64,000 nt of DNA from positions 250,603 to 314,602 of the forward strand of contig NZ_QYYA01000003.1 in assembly GCF_003597125.1 (NCBI RefSeq), written 5' to 3'. Both the position numbers and the translations under genes were made by a program. This DNA is from Alcanivorax profundi. Its GTDB lineage: Bacteria > Pseudomonadota > Gammaproteobacteria > Pseudomonadales > Alcanivoracaceae. Shown piece by piece: positions 38,340-48,382 of this stretch (position 1 is its first letter; each line of letters starts with the position of its first letter). The notes below the pieces were generated by a model that was given only the letters and a program-made list of their open reading frames with translations, did no database searches and was not told the DNA's origin.

Positions 38340-40271
38340 TCAGTCCTGGAGCCGGTCTGCCAGCCCGGAGGCTCGCCAGGTCGGCTTGCGAATGGCACTT
38401 TCCAGCACGGACGGTTTGCCGAACTCCAGCAGGGTGAAGGTGTCACGAGCGCGGGTAATCGCGGTGTAAACCAACTCCCGGGTCAGCAGCGGGTGCGGCG
38501 CATCCGGCAGCACCAGCAAGGTGTGACGAAACTCCGAACCCTGGGATTTGTGCACGGTCATGGCGTACACGGTTTCTACCCCGTCCAGCCGCGAAGGCAG
38601 CACCCACTTGATTCGGCCGTCGGGCAACTGGAACGCCACCCGCAACCGGTGGTTGCCGTTGTCATCGGTCTCGCCGGGGAGCGTCAGGCCCACATCGCCA
38701 TTCATCAGCCCCAGCTGGTAATCATTGCGCGTCATCATCACCGGGCGGCCCGCATACCACTCCCGTTCCGGTGCCAGATCCTGCTGTTGCAGGTAATGGG
38801 TAAGGCGCTGATTGAGCTGCTCTACCCCAAAGGGGCCGCTGCGCAGGCCACTAAGCAACTGCTGATGGGTCAGCTGTTTGAGCAGACCCGCTGCCCATGG
38901 ATCCCGTTCTTCGTTGCCGGGCGGCGAGTCCACCGCGGCAAACAGGCTGCGTAAGCCGGCGTGACCTGCGCTGCCTTCCACCAACAGGTTTTCCAACTGT
39001 GTATTGTCGTTTTGCAACCGGTGACGGTTGAGGCTCTCCGGGTAATCCCGGAATGCCGCCCGTGACTTGCCCAGGTCCGCCTGATTGATGGCGGTAGCCA
39101 GGGCGCCGATGCCGGGGCTGTCTTTGGAGCGCCAGTTGGTCCGTAGCATGGCCGTGGACTGTGCCAGTGCCGTGCCGGGCTGGTCGGGTTCTTCACAGAA
39201 GTCACGAATGTCGGCGCCACAACTCTGTGCCACGAAGTCCACGGTGTCGGCGTGGTAACGTCCCTCAAAGGCATGGCGGCACAAATCGCCCATGACTGCG
39301 CCGGCTTCTACGCTGGCCAACTGGTCCTTGTCGCCCAGCAGGATCAGTTGCGCATGGGCGGGGAGGGCCGCCAGCAGGCTGGCCATCATGTCCATGTCGA
39401 TCATGCTGGCTTCGTCTACCACTACCAGATCCGCGTGCAGGGGATTGTGGGCGTGATGACGGAAGTGCCGCGAATCTGGCCGGGTGCCCAGCAGACGGTG
39501 CAGGGTGGTCACGTCGGTGGGAATGCTGTCGCGAACCGCATCAGATACCGGCAGGGCGGCGACCTGGTCGCCAATGGATTCGGTGAGCCGTGCGGCGGCT
39601 TTGCCGGTGGGGGCGGCGAGACGAATGCGCAGGCGCTGATGGTTCTCCATGGCCAGGCTTTGCAGCAGGCCCAGCAATTTTACCACTGTTGTGGTCTTGC
39701 CGGTCCCCGGCCCGCCGGTAATGATGCCGATACCAACGCGGCTGGCCAGCGCGCAGGCCACCTGTTGCCAGTTGGTGCCGTTACCACTGTCAGGGAACAG
39801 TGCCTGCAACGGGCCATGCAGTTGCTGTGCAGACAGTCCGGAAGGCGTGGCCAGCCGTGCTGCAATGGCGTCGGCAACCGACCGTTCCTGTGACCAGCTA
39901 CGGCGCAAATAAAGTCGATGCTGATCCAGCACCAGCGGTGTGCTGCCGTCGTTACTGACCAGCGGGCTTTGCTGCAAGGCTGTGAGCCATTGATCTGGTG
40001 TCCCGGGGAGTAACTGCGTCAGTTCCGCAGGCGGTGATGTGCCCCACAGCTGCGTGCTCAGGGCGTCATTTTCAAAATCCAGACAGAGATGGCCACTGGA
40101 CTGATGGTTGCTGGTAAAGGCCGCGAGTAACAGCACTTCATAGCTTGCCTCGCTGCATTGCTGATGCAGAAAGCGGGAAATGGCCACATCCAGATCCCGC
40201 AACAGGCCTCCGTCACGCAGTTGCTTCAGGGCGTCTTCCCAGTTGAGGGCGGAGAATAGATCAGATTGCAT
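38340..40271 (-). CDS. recD: RecBCD subunit RecD (exonuclease V alpha)
   Basis: With the start MQSDLFSALNWEDALKQL the protein has 643 residues, normal for RecD; a TTG four codons upstream is less likely. SF1B helicase motifs are present: Walker A GGPGTGKTTTVVKLL, Walker B DEASMIDMDM, GDKDQLASVEAG and the C-terminal MTVHKSQGSEF. RecD is the 5'-3' motor of RecBCD. It follows recB on the minus strand, but a 174-nt gap with a repeat hairpin separates them. Confidence 0.96.
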   Translation of the reverse strand: MQSDLFSALNWEDALKQLRDGGLLRDLDVAISRFLHQQCSEASYEVLLLAAFTSNHQSSGHLCLDFENDALSTQLWGTSPPAELTQLLPGTPDQWLTALQQSPLVSNDGSTPLVLDQHRLYLRRSWSQERSVADAIAARLATPSGLSAQQLHGPLQALFPDSGNGTNWQQVACALASRVGIGIITGGPGTGKTTTVVKLLGLLQSLAMENHQRLRIRLAAPTGKAAARLTESIGDQVAALPVSDAVRDSIPTDVTTLHRLLGTRPDSRHFRHHAHNPLHADLVVVDEASMIDMDMMASLLAALPAHAQLILLGDKDQLASVEAGAVMGDLCRHAFEGRYHADTVDFVAQSCGADIRDFCEEPDQPGTALAQSTAMLRTNWRSKDSPGIGALATAINQADLGKSRAAFRDYPESLNRHRLQNDNTQLENLLVEGSAGHAGLRSLFAAVDSPPGNEERDPWAAGLLKQLTHQQLLSGLRSGPFGVEQLNQRLTHYLQQQDLAPEREWYAGRPVMMTRNDYQLGLMNGDVGLTLPGETDDNGNHRLRVAFQLPDGRIKWVLPSRLDGVETVYAMTVHKSQGSEFRHTLLVLPDAPHPLLTRELVYTAITRARDTFTLLEFGKPSVLESAIRKPTWRASGLADRLQD

Positions 40272-40290
40272 CGAAGCCCCCAAAAGCCAT

Positions 40291-40446
40291 TGAAAGTTGA
40301 AAGTTGAAAGTTGAAACGCGGGAAGGTGTAGAGTTTAACGAACAGGTCATGCGCCGCGATTCTTGGGTAGTGGTGCGCGGGTACAGAGTTCCAGCAAGGG
40401 AAAGCGTCCCCCGCGCTTTTAAACTTTTAACTTTTAACTTTAAACT
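40291..40446 (+). repeat. Inverted repeat of AAGTTGA/TTTTAAC units between recB and recD
   Basis: The left arm (40291-40322) is three copies of GAAAGTT-like units ending CGCGGG. The right arm (40409-40446) is its imperfect inverse, starting CCCGCGCTTTT and ending in repeated TTTTAAC. About 86 nt lie between. The GC clamp CGCGGG/CCCGCG closes the inner end. No gene is seen inside. Confidence 0.7.
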
Positions 40447-43400
40447 CACCCCTCTCCTCCAAACATCGCATCCAGCCTTTCAATCAACTCCGTCGCCGGC
40501 CGGTCGAAGACCGTGCCCGCGGCTGGCCCCTGCATGCCGCGCAGGAACACATAGACGGCGCCGCCCAGGTGTTGATTCGGATTGTAGTCTTCGCCAAGCC
40601 GGTTCTTGAGAAGACGATGGAGGGCCAGCAGGTAGAGTACGTACTGCACCTCGTAACGCTTGTCGAGAATGGCACGGGTCATGGCGTCGGTGGTGTAGGC
40701 GGTGTCATCCACGCCCAGCCAGTTGGATTTGTAGTCGAGCACGTAGTACTTGCCGCGGTGTTCGAACACCAGATCGATAAAGCCCTTGAGCATGCCGTTG
40801 AGGGTGTCCGCTTCCAGTCGCGGGCGGGGCAGGTCAGGGTGGATGGCATCGCGGATGGCCTGATCCAGTGAAGCCACGCTCACCTGGTTGGCGGGCAACA
40901 TGAATTCCATCTCTGCCACATAGGTGGCCATCTCGCTCAGTGCCACCTGATCAGCGGCCAGCGGTAACGGGGTTTGCAGGGCGGTTTTCCACCAGTCCTC
41001 AATCACCGCCGCGTGATCCTGCCAGCCGCGAGCCTGAAGTTTTTCTGCCACAACCTGTTCGAAGGGGGCAGGAGACGCCAGGGTCGCAACAAAGTCCTGG
41101 TTTGCTGCCTGCTCGAGAACATCATGCAGCAGGGTGCCGGGGGCGGCGCCGCGCGGGAAGGCGTGGATGCTACCCGCCAAGGGCTCCTGTTCCGGCATGC
41201 TGTCCTGATCCGGTTGTTCGGCCAACTGGTCGCTGCGCGGGTCCGCCGGGGCCAGGGTTTCCTGAACCTGCTTGAGGGCACTGTAGCTGGCAATCCACCA
41301 GGGTTGGCGTTGATGTCGGGGGGGCACTTGTACCGGTTTCAGGGTCAGCTTCCGGGTGGCCGGTTGATACGGCAGATCATTGCTCTGCGGTGGCGCGATC
41401 ACGCTTACCGAGTCGCTGATGACTGGCCTCAGTGTTTCGGTGAGTTTTTCATTTTCCACACCGTCACCAAACAGCAGGCGGCCAATGGCACTTTTCTCCA
41501 GCTGGTTGGTTTTACCGTTGCCTTTCACGTAGGGGGCAATGCCCAGGGTGCAGGTATGGCAGGCCCGGGTGAGTGCCACATAGAGCAGGCGCATGTCTTC
41601 CGCCAGGCGCTCTTCGTCAGCCTTGCGCTCGTCTTCTGCATCCGGCTCCAGTGACACATGCAGCCGGTCATCATCATGGAAACGCAGCGGCGGCTTGCTC
41701 TTGTCGGCGGGGCGGAAGCTGCAAATAAAGGGCAGATACACCAGCGGGTATTCCAGCCCCTTGGACTTGTGGATGGTGATTACCTTGACCCGGTCGTCAT
41801 CACTTTCCAGCCGCAGGATGCTTTCCTTGCTGCTGTTACTCTGCTGTTCGAGGGTTTCTTCCAGATAGCGAATCAGGGCCTGCTCGCCATCCAGTTGAGT
41901 GGCCATCTGCTGCAGCAATTCAGACAGGTGCAACAGGTTGGTCAGTGCCCGCTCGCCATCCAGGCTCTGGCTGAGGCGCACCGGGACATGAAAATCCATC
42001 AACAAACTGCGCAGCATGGGCAGCACGCCTTGCTGTTGCCACTGGTGCCGATAGCCATGGAACTGTTCCACCATGCGCTCCCAGCGCACCTCATCCTGGT
42101 TGATGGCATCCAGTTCCGTATAGGCTATATCCAGTGACGCACTGGCCAGGGCGCTGCGCACCTTGCTGTCCGATTCCGGGTTGGCGCAGGCGTGCAGGAT
42201 CAGCAACAGGTCGATCGCTTCCGGCTGGGCAAAGACGGAATCCTGATCAGACAGATACACGCTGCGCACCGCACGTTCCATCAATGCATCACGAATGGCT
42301 TTGGCCTCGGTGCGGTCACGAACCAGGATGGCAATGTCGTTGGGTTGGAGCGGCCGGAATTGTTCGTCTTTGCGGAAACCGGTGTCGCCTTTTTCCGCGC
42401 CGTTGAGCAGGTGGGCGATTTCGGTGGCGCAACGGTCCGCCTGTTGCTGGCGGTACTGACCGGCACTGATCGCTCTGTCGCGGTCTTCCACCCACAGTGT
42501 GATGCCCGCTTTGACCTGCCCATCCACTTCCAGTTGTTCCTTGCGCCCCTGGGCTTCCACCGGGTCGAAAGGAAAGGGGCTGCCGGTTTTGGCCATACGG
42601 AAGACATCACCAAAGGTCTGGTCGCTGTAAGTGAACAACTCGTTTACAGCGGAGACCATGGCATGGGCAGAACGGAAGTTCTTTTTGAGTGTGTAGTGGT
42701 TGCCTTCGGTGGCCGTGCGGGCTTTCAGGTACGTGAATACATCCGCGCCGCGGAATGCATAGATGGCCTGCTTGGGGTCGCCGATCATGAACCAGCCGAT
42801 CTCCGGCTGATTCCCATAGAGTGCAGAGAAAATCCCGTACTGGACCGGATCGGTATCCTGAAATTCGTCGATCAGCGCTACCGGGAATTGCTCACGAATC
42901 ACCGCGGCCAGCCGCTCGCCGTTGGACCCTTCCAGGGCATCGCGCAGGCGGGTGAGCATGTCATCGAAGCCCAGCGTCGCGGTCTGGCGGCGCACTTGGT
43001 CCACCCGCCGGTCAATCCAGGCGGCCACATGGGCCAGCAGGTCCGTGCGTGGCAGGCGGGTGTTTTCGCGCCCCATCAGGACCCGATCAAGCGTCTTGCA
43101 GAACAGGAAGTCCGGACGGTGGTCCTGACCCGCCTTGGTCAGCTTCAGGCCGTCTTCAGAAAACTTGAAGAGGACGGCGTAATCCTTGTCGCGCAGGCCT
43201 TCACCCTTGGCGTAGCGCTTCAGGAGCTTGAGCATGCCGGGCACACTTTTCGCCCGGTAGCTGTTGCCGTTCAGCCACTTGTTCTCCTGGGCGTCACGTA
43301 CCCAGTGAAGAAAGTCCGGCAAGGCCTCCGCCAGTTGCTGGCGAGCCAGCCGGTCCAGCTCGGCCTGGGGATCGGTTTGCGTCAGCCATTCTTTGACACT

Positions 43401-44066
43401 GTCTGGCAGGTTCGCCGGATCGGCTTCCTTGAGCCCCAGAAGGGGACGGGCTTGCTTGAGCAGGGCATCCGGGTTGCCCAGTCCTTCGCTTTGCAACTGG
43501 TTGGCGGCACTCACCGGGAAGCGGTTGATGATGTTGCGCCAGTAATCCCGTGCCGCCTGCAGTTGGTCATCGCTGGCATCTTCCTGTAGTTCCAGGCTGA
43601 ACAGGCTGCCGGAATCAAACGCATGCTGCTTGAGCATGCGATTACAGAACCCGTGGATGGTGTAGATGGCCGCTTCGTCCATCCACTGGGCGGCGGCATC
43701 CAGGCGCTGGGCGCATTGCTTGCGCGCCTGCGGCTCGGCGTAGTCGGCCAGCAGTTGTGACAGCACCGGGTCGCTGGCAGTGGCGTCCGGGTCGGCAAAG
43801 GTACGGGCGGCATCGGCCAGACGGTCCCGAATCCGCTCGCGCAATTCTTCCGTGGCGGCTTCGGTGAAGGTCACCACCAGGATGTCCGGTGGCAGCAGCG
43901 GGCGGTGGAAGGCCCGGTCGTCACCATGGCCCAGCACCAGGCGCAGATAAAGCGCTGCCAGGGTGAAGGTCTTGCCGGTACCGGCGCTGGCTTCGATCAA
44001 CCGGGTGCCATGCAGAGGGAAGGTGATCGGTAGCGGTGGGGACTGACATCCGTCGTTATGGCTCAT
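40446..44066 (-). CDS. recB: RecBCD subunit RecB (exonuclease V beta)
   Basis: 1206 residues from MSHNDGCQSPPLPITFPLHG, whose ATG overlaps the recC stop (ATGA). The SF1A helicase half has Walker A EASAGTGKTFTLAALYL and LIDEFQDTDPVQYGIF, and the C-terminal RecB nuclease domain has the VLDYKSNWLG core. RecB is the 3'-5' motor and the nuclease of the double-strand-break repair complex that recognises Chi. Length and motifs are normal. The stop codon lies at the edge of the following repeat element. Confidence 0.97.
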   Translation of the reverse strand: MSHNDGCQSPPLPITFPLHGTRLIEASAGTGKTFTLAALYLRLVLGHGDDRAFHRPLLPPDILVVTFTEAATEELRERIRDRLADAARTFADPDATASDPVLSQLLADYAEPQARKQCAQRLDAAAQWMDEAAIYTIHGFCNRMLKQHAFDSGSLFSLELQEDASDDQLQAARDYWRNIINRFPVSAANQLQSEGLGNPDALLKQARPLLGLKEADPANLPDSVKEWLTQTDPQAELDRLARQQLAEALPDFLHWVRDAQENKWLNGNSYRAKSVPGMLKLLKRYAKGEGLRDKDYAVLFKFSEDGLKLTKAGQDHRPDFLFCKTLDRVLMGRENTRLPRTDLLAHVAAWIDRRVDQVRRQTATLGFDDMLTRLRDALEGSNGERLAAVIREQFPVALIDEFQDTDPVQYGIFSALYGNQPEIGWFMIGDPKQAIYAFRGADVFTYLKARTATEGNHYTLKKNFRSAHAMVSAVNELFTYSDQTFGDVFRMAKTGSPFPFDPVEAQGRKEQLEVDGQVKAGITLWVEDRDRAISAGQYRQQQADRCATEIAHLLNGAEKGDTGFRKDEQFRPLQPNDIAILVRDRTEAKAIRDALMERAVRSVYLSDQDSVFAQPEAIDLLLILHACANPESDSKVRSALASASLDIAYTELDAINQDEVRWERMVEQFHGYRHQWQQQGVLPMLRSLLMDFHVPVRLSQSLDGERALTNLLHLSELLQQMATQLDGEQALIRYLEETLEQQSNSSKESILRLESDDDRVKVITIHKSKGLEYPLVYLPFICSFRPADKSKPPLRFHDDDRLHVSLEPDAEDERKADEERLAEDMRLLYVALTRACHTCTLGIAPYVKGNGKTNQLEKSAIGRLLFGDGVENEKLTETLRPVISDSVSVIAPPQSNDLPYQPATRKLTLKPVQVPPRHQRQPWWIASYSALKQVQETLAPADPRSDQLAEQPDQDSMPEQEPLAGSIHAFPRGAAPGTLLHDVLEQAANQDFVATLASPAPFEQVVAEKLQARGWQDHAAVIEDWWKTALQTPLPLAADQVALSEMATYVAEMEFMLPANQVSVASLDQAIRDAIHPDLPRPRLEADTLNGMLKGFIDLVFEHRGKYYVLDYKSNWLGVDDTAYTTDAMTRAILDKRYEVQYVLYLLALHRLLKNRLGEDYNPNQHLGGAVYVFLRGMQGPAAGTVFDRPATELIERLDAMFGGEG

Positions 44067-47000
44067 GACAGGTCCCCCAGTTCGGCCCACTGGCTGTTCA
44101 GGAAGAGGGGCGCATAGAGTTGTTCTGTCCAGTAAAGAAACAGCGGTTCTTCCTCTTTTGTCTGTGCCCAGAGCGTATCGAAATCCGGCCAGGCGCGGGC
44201 CAGTGACGGGTCATCCACTTCCCCTCGGCTGAAATCGCTGCTGGTGTATTTGTTCCTTGCTGCTTTCACGCCTTTCTCTTCATCTTCTTCCGCCAGGAAG
44301 GCAAAGGCGGTGGCACAGGCCACCGGTAGTGGATGGCAGAGCGCCTGTTGCCAGGCATGACCAAGCTGGTCGAGATGCTGCTGGGCTGCCTGCTGGGTCA
44401 ACTGTAGCAAGGTAAAGCGCCCATCCTGGCCCTGTATGCGGGTGGTGAGCGGGTAGCCGGCAGCACAGGCAGCCAGGTGAATTACCCAGTCGCGACACAG
44501 CTTGTCGTAACGGTTTTCCAGCCTGCCGGTCTGCAGGACCAGCCGCTGGGGGTTGGCGGTGGCGCCGCGCAGATCGGTGAGCCAGTCTTCCAGTGGCAGG
44601 GGGCCAGCGGTCAGACGGATTTCCTGCTGGGGCTGCGGGCTGCCGCTCTGGGCCAACAGGGCAAAGTAATCGTCCAGCGGATCGGCCAGCGGCACCAGCA
44701 GGCTGTCACGGCTACCTTCTTCAAACGGATGCAGGGGCAGGTCGCCGCTGGCGGCCAGCCGGTTCAGAGTGGCCTGCATGGTGCTTTGTGCCTGTTCCGG
44801 ACCCGCCTGCAAGGCGTCACTGATCAGCTGATCCTGCAGTTGATAACGTTGCAGCCCATCGAAACCGAAAGGTTCGCTGTCTTCGAGTACCTGGCGTTCC
44901 AGTTTCAGTTTTGCCTTGAGCCGGCGTTCGAAAAAATGCGCCACCGGTTGCTTCAGGAAGCGACCCAGGACGCTGCAGTTCACCGGTTCGTCCACGTCCA
45001 GTGACGGCAATGGTTGGCGATTGTCCACCTGCGGGGCCTCGCCATCATGCAGTACACGCCATTCATTGGCATAGGTGTCGAGAGCATCGTTGGCGGCATC
45101 AAAGTACTGGCCGCTGAAGGGCTGCAGGGGATGGGCCTGGGTGAGGGCCTCCACCGGGTCGCCCTGATCGCAGTGCCAGCGCTGGTTGATGTGATCGCGC
45201 AGCTGGGCCACCAGTACCGAAGGCGGACGTTCGCTGTTGTCGCGCACGTTGCGGCCGGTCCAGCTGATGTAAAGGCTGTCGCGGGCGCTGAGCAGGGCTT
45301 CCAGAAACAGGTAACGGTCGTCGTCCCGCCGGGAGCGATCCCCCGGGCGATAGTTGCCCCACTGGCGCATCAGGTCGAAATCCATGGGCTGCTGCGGGCG
45401 GGGGTAATCGCCGTCTTTCATGCCCAACAGGCAGACATGGCGGAACGGAATGGCGCGCATGGGCATCAGGGTACAGACGTTGATGCGGCCGGCCATAAAA
45501 CGCTGCGACAGGCTTTCGGAATTGAGTGCATCGAGTAATGGGCGGCGGGCCACGGTCAGTGGCAGGGCCTTGTCGAAATCCGCTTCGCCACAGGCCGCCA
45601 GCCAGTCGTTGAGGGCATCGCGCAGGCCGGCATCGAGGCCCTGATCGTCCTGTTCGTCGGGGGCAAACAGATCGTCCAGCAACTGGCTGAAACGCAGCTG
45701 CCATTGGGTCGGAGTGGCGCTGTCCCGGAAGGCCTGCCAGTGCTGTTCCAGACTCTCCAGCAACCGTGACAGTCGCCCGGCCAGCTCGGCGCCCAGCCCT
45801 GCTACTTCGTCCAGCGGCTGGATGTTATTCCAGGCGGGGCCATCGCCCATCAGGTAGCCGGCCAGCATGCGTTTGAGCCCGAACGCCCAGCTGTTTTGTT
45901 CAAAGCCGGGGACGTCCAGGGTGTGGCGCTGGTCGCTGTTGAGCCCCCAGCGGATACGGGCCTGATCAATCCAGCTGGCCAGCTGGGGCAAGTCGCTTTC
46001 CTCGATGGCAAAGCGCTGGCGCACTGCAGGCACCTCCAGCAGGTCGAGAATGTCGCTGGCGGTGAAGCGCCATTGGGGCAGGTGCAGCAGGGATTCCATG
46101 GCCTGGGCCATGGGCGAGGCGGCACCGGCACTGCGGTCGCTGAGGGTGTAGGGGAGGTAGCGGGGATCCTCCCGCTCCATGCGACCAAACACCGCATCAA
46201 TGTAGGGCGCGTAGGCCTCGATATCCGGCACCATCACAATCACGTCCCGGGGCTGCAGGGTGGGGTCCTCGGCAAAGCGTTTCAGCAACGCATCCTGCAG
46301 GATCTCTACCTCCCGCTGGGGGCTGTGGGCGATGGTGAAATGCAGGGACGAATCCGGTTGCAGGAGCGGTCGCTGATCCGGAGCCGGCTGCGGTTCCAGA
46401 TCGAGAATATCCTGCTGCAACTGTTCCAGCAGCGTGCCCGGTGTCAAATCCGTGAACAGGTCGATCTGGTTCTGGAACGCGCTGCGGTAGCTGTCCGGAT
46501 CATCGTGATCATAGAGCAGCCCGATAAAGTCCCGGCCCTGTTTGCCCCAGGCGGCCAGCAGCGGATTGACCCGGTTCTCTGGCAGCAGGTCGAGGTGACG
46601 TTTGCGCTCGTCCAGTTGACGCCGTAGCAGATGACGGTCTTCCACGATATCTGCCCAGTAGTGCTGGCAGGGGTTCTGCACCAGCATCAGGATCTGGCAG
46701 TGCTGGCTGAGTGCGGCGAGGGCCTCCAGGGATTGCTGGGGAAGGGCGCTGATGCCAAAGATGATCAGGCGACGCGGCAGGCCGGGTGGCGTTTCGCCGC
46801 TCTTCAACGTTTCGATAAAACGGTCATGGATGGCGCTGCGACTGAGGCCCTGTTTGTCGTCGTCCATGTCTGTCAGTACGGCGCGCCAGAGATGGGCCTG
46901 CCAGCGCTGGCTGTCGGGGAAATCATCGTGGGCGTTGCGGTCGTGGGCCTTGCGCAGTTGATCGCGGCCGGCTTCCCAGTCGGTCAGCCAGTCGGCGCGA

Positions 47001-47434
47001 TACACCTGGTAGGCGTCATAGAGATCCGCCAACCGTTCCGCCAACTGGTGCCGCTTGCGACAGTCCTGGTCATCGGTAAGAAAGTGCCGTAGCGGGCCGA
47101 AGTGTGGATCGTCCAGCAGAGTCGGCAGCAAACGATACAGACGCCACAGCAACCGGGATTTGTCGAAGGGCGAAGTGCGTGGGACCTGTTCCTCCCCCAG
47201 CACGGCGCGATAGGCGTTCCATAAAAAACGGGCGGGCATCTGGAACTGGTAGCCGGCACTGATCCCCAGAGATTGGGCAAGTTGCAGTTTCAGCCATTGG
47301 GCCATGCCATTGGATTGCACCAGAAACGTCTCTGTTTCCAACGGGGACAACGGCTGGCGACGAAGCCAGTCCGCCACCAGTTCAGTGAGGGTTTCCAGAC
47401 GGTTGCTGTGTAGCACCATCAGCCCGTTTTGCAT
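44063..47434 (-). CDS. recC: RecBCD subunit RecC (exonuclease V gamma)
   Basis: 1123 residues starting MQNGLMVLHSNRLETLTELV, 6 nt after AAGGA; upstream in-frame codons overlap the ribosome site. RecC has inactive helicase and nuclease folds and reads the Chi sequence. Typical segments include FLVQSNGMAQWLKLQLA, PARFLWNAYRAVLG and RINVCTLMPMRAIPFRHVCLLGM. Order recC-recB-recD on the minus strand. The length is normal for the family. Confidence 0.96.
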   Translation of the reverse strand: MQNGLMVLHSNRLETLTELVADWLRRQPLSPLETETFLVQSNGMAQWLKLQLAQSLGISAGYQFQMPARFLWNAYRAVLGEEQVPRTSPFDKSRLLWRLYRLLPTLLDDPHFGPLRHFLTDDQDCRKRHQLAERLADLYDAYQVYRADWLTDWEAGRDQLRKAHDRNAHDDFPDSQRWQAHLWRAVLTDMDDDKQGLSRSAIHDRFIETLKSGETPPGLPRRLIIFGISALPQQSLEALAALSQHCQILMLVQNPCQHYWADIVEDRHLLRRQLDERKRHLDLLPENRVNPLLAAWGKQGRDFIGLLYDHDDPDSYRSAFQNQIDLFTDLTPGTLLEQLQQDILDLEPQPAPDQRPLLQPDSSLHFTIAHSPQREVEILQDALLKRFAEDPTLQPRDVIVMVPDIEAYAPYIDAVFGRMEREDPRYLPYTLSDRSAGAASPMAQAMESLLHLPQWRFTASDILDLLEVPAVRQRFAIEESDLPQLASWIDQARIRWGLNSDQRHTLDVPGFEQNSWAFGLKRMLAGYLMGDGPAWNNIQPLDEVAGLGAELAGRLSRLLESLEQHWQAFRDSATPTQWQLRFSQLLDDLFAPDEQDDQGLDAGLRDALNDWLAACGEADFDKALPLTVARRPLLDALNSESLSQRFMAGRINVCTLMPMRAIPFRHVCLLGMKDGDYPRPQQPMDFDLMRQWGNYRPGDRSRRDDDRYLFLEALLSARDSLYISWTGRNVRDNSERPPSVLVAQLRDHINQRWHCDQGDPVEALTQAHPLQPFSGQYFDAANDALDTYANEWRVLHDGEAPQVDNRQPLPSLDVDEPVNCSVLGRFLKQPVAHFFERRLKAKLKLERQVLEDSEPFGFDGLQRYQLQDQLISDALQAGPEQAQSTMQATLNRLAASGDLPLHPFEEGSRDSLLVPLADPLDDYFALLAQSGSPQPQQEIRLTAGPLPLEDWLTDLRGATANPQRLVLQTGRLENRYDKLCRDWVIHLAACAAGYPLTTRIQGQDGRFTLLQLTQQAAQQHLDQLGHAWQQALCHPLPVACATAFAFLAEEDEEKGVKAARNKYTSSDFSRGEVDDPSLARAWPDFDTLWAQTKEEEPLFLYWTEQLYAPLFLNSQWAELGDLS

Positions 47435-47539
47435 GGACATTCCTTGGATAGCATTGCCAAACGCCAAGCCTAAGGGAGTCCGTCGAAGGGAGGAAGGGCC
47501 AAGGCAGTTTTCTGCCCTGACTTTACGTGTGTCGCCGGT

Positions 47540-48241
47540 TTACATCACGCTCATCCACCATTCCAGCTTGTCCCGTTTCCGCTCTGGCTGAGGCGCGGGG
47601 GAGGAGCTCGGCTGCACCTCGCTGGCCTGACTGGGTTGTATGCCAAAGGTGGGATACAAGGAGGCAACCAGCAGTACCGCCATGACGCGATTGAAATACC
47701 GCAGACGTTTTCCTTTTTTCAAGCCGTTCTTTAATGCCGCGCCAAACAGGTTCCAGCTACTGATCAGCGGCAACCCCACAACCACGAAGGTGCCGGCAAG
47801 CAGCAGCATGCTGGGGGTAAAGTTGTGGGGTTGGGTAAAAGTGGCCACCCCGGTCAACGTCATCATCCAGGCTTTGGGATTAATCCATTGGAACAGCGCC
47901 GCCTGGATAAAGGTCAGGGGCTGTTGCTGCTGTGGGTGGTCCTGCAGGGAGCGGTTTCGCACCAGCTGCCAGGCCAGCCACAGTAAATAAAGGGCACCGG
48001 TTATGCGCAACCCGTTGACCAGAGAGGGGGAGTGACTCAGCAGCTGGCCGAGCCCCTGCGCGATGCACAGCAGCATGATCTGACAGCCGATCACGATACC
48101 CAGAATATGCGGCAACGAACGAATGAAGCCGGCGTTGGCGCCGGAAGAAACCAGCATCAGGTTGTTGGGGCCGGGGGTTCCGGTCATTACGGCAACAAAG
48201 CCGACAAGGGCGAAAATCTGCTCCATTGGCATGGCTGGCAT
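47540..48241 (-). CDS. LysE-family amino-acid exporter
   Basis: Up to 233 residues; MPMEQIFALVGF (48232) or MEQIFALVGF (48226) may be the true start, since no ribosome site clearly decides. The LysE/RhtB signature is present: TGTPGPNNLMLVSSGANAGF near the N-terminus, several hydrophobic helices, and INPKAWMMTLTGVATF. Members export amino acids or related metabolites. It diverges from the MocR-type regulator, an arrangement that commonly indicates direct control. A proline/serine-rich C-terminal tail extends beyond the usual ~205 residues. Confidence 0.88.
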   Translation of the reverse strand: MPAMPMEQIFALVGFVAVMTGTPGPNNLMLVSSGANAGFIRSLPHILGIVIGCQIMLLCIAQGLGQLLSHSPSLVNGLRITGALYLLWLAWQLVRNRSLQDHPQQQQPLTFIQAALFQWINPKAWMMTLTGVATFTQPHNFTPSMLLLAGTFVVVGLPLISSWNLFGAALKNGLKKGKRLRYFNRVMAVLLVASLYPTFGIQPSQASEVQPSSSPAPQPERKRDKLEWWMSVM

Positions 48242-48280
48242 CCATTGGCTCTGGAAGGTGTTCCAGAGTAGGTGGACAAG

Positions 48281-48294
48281 CTGTATCGATACAG
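48281..48294. promoter_or_regulatory. Palindromic CTGTATC operator candidate (MocR/LysE)
   Basis: CTGTATCGATACAG is a perfect 14-bp palindrome in the divergent gap. A further direct copy, CTGTATC, is at 48366-48372. The half-site spacing and repetition fit MocR-type operators. Confidence 0.55.
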
Positions 48295-48310
48295 ATATAA
48301 GAAAACAAAA

Positions 48311-48340
48311 TTGATGCAGTACAGATTGTGTTTTTATAAA
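48311..48340 (+). promoter_or_regulatory. Candidate promoter of the MocR-type gene
   Basis: TTGATG (48311-48316) and TATAAA (48335-48340) are 18 nt apart, between the two CTGTATC sites and 43 nt before the regulator ATG. Confidence 0.45.
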
Positions 48341-48382
48341 ACTGTGCTGGCTGTTGTGACGCTATCTGTATCGGTAATTGCC

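Noticed and set aside
42192-43589. Open frame of 465 codons antisense to recB
   Set aside because: Fully inside recB, no family-like motifs or ribosome site.
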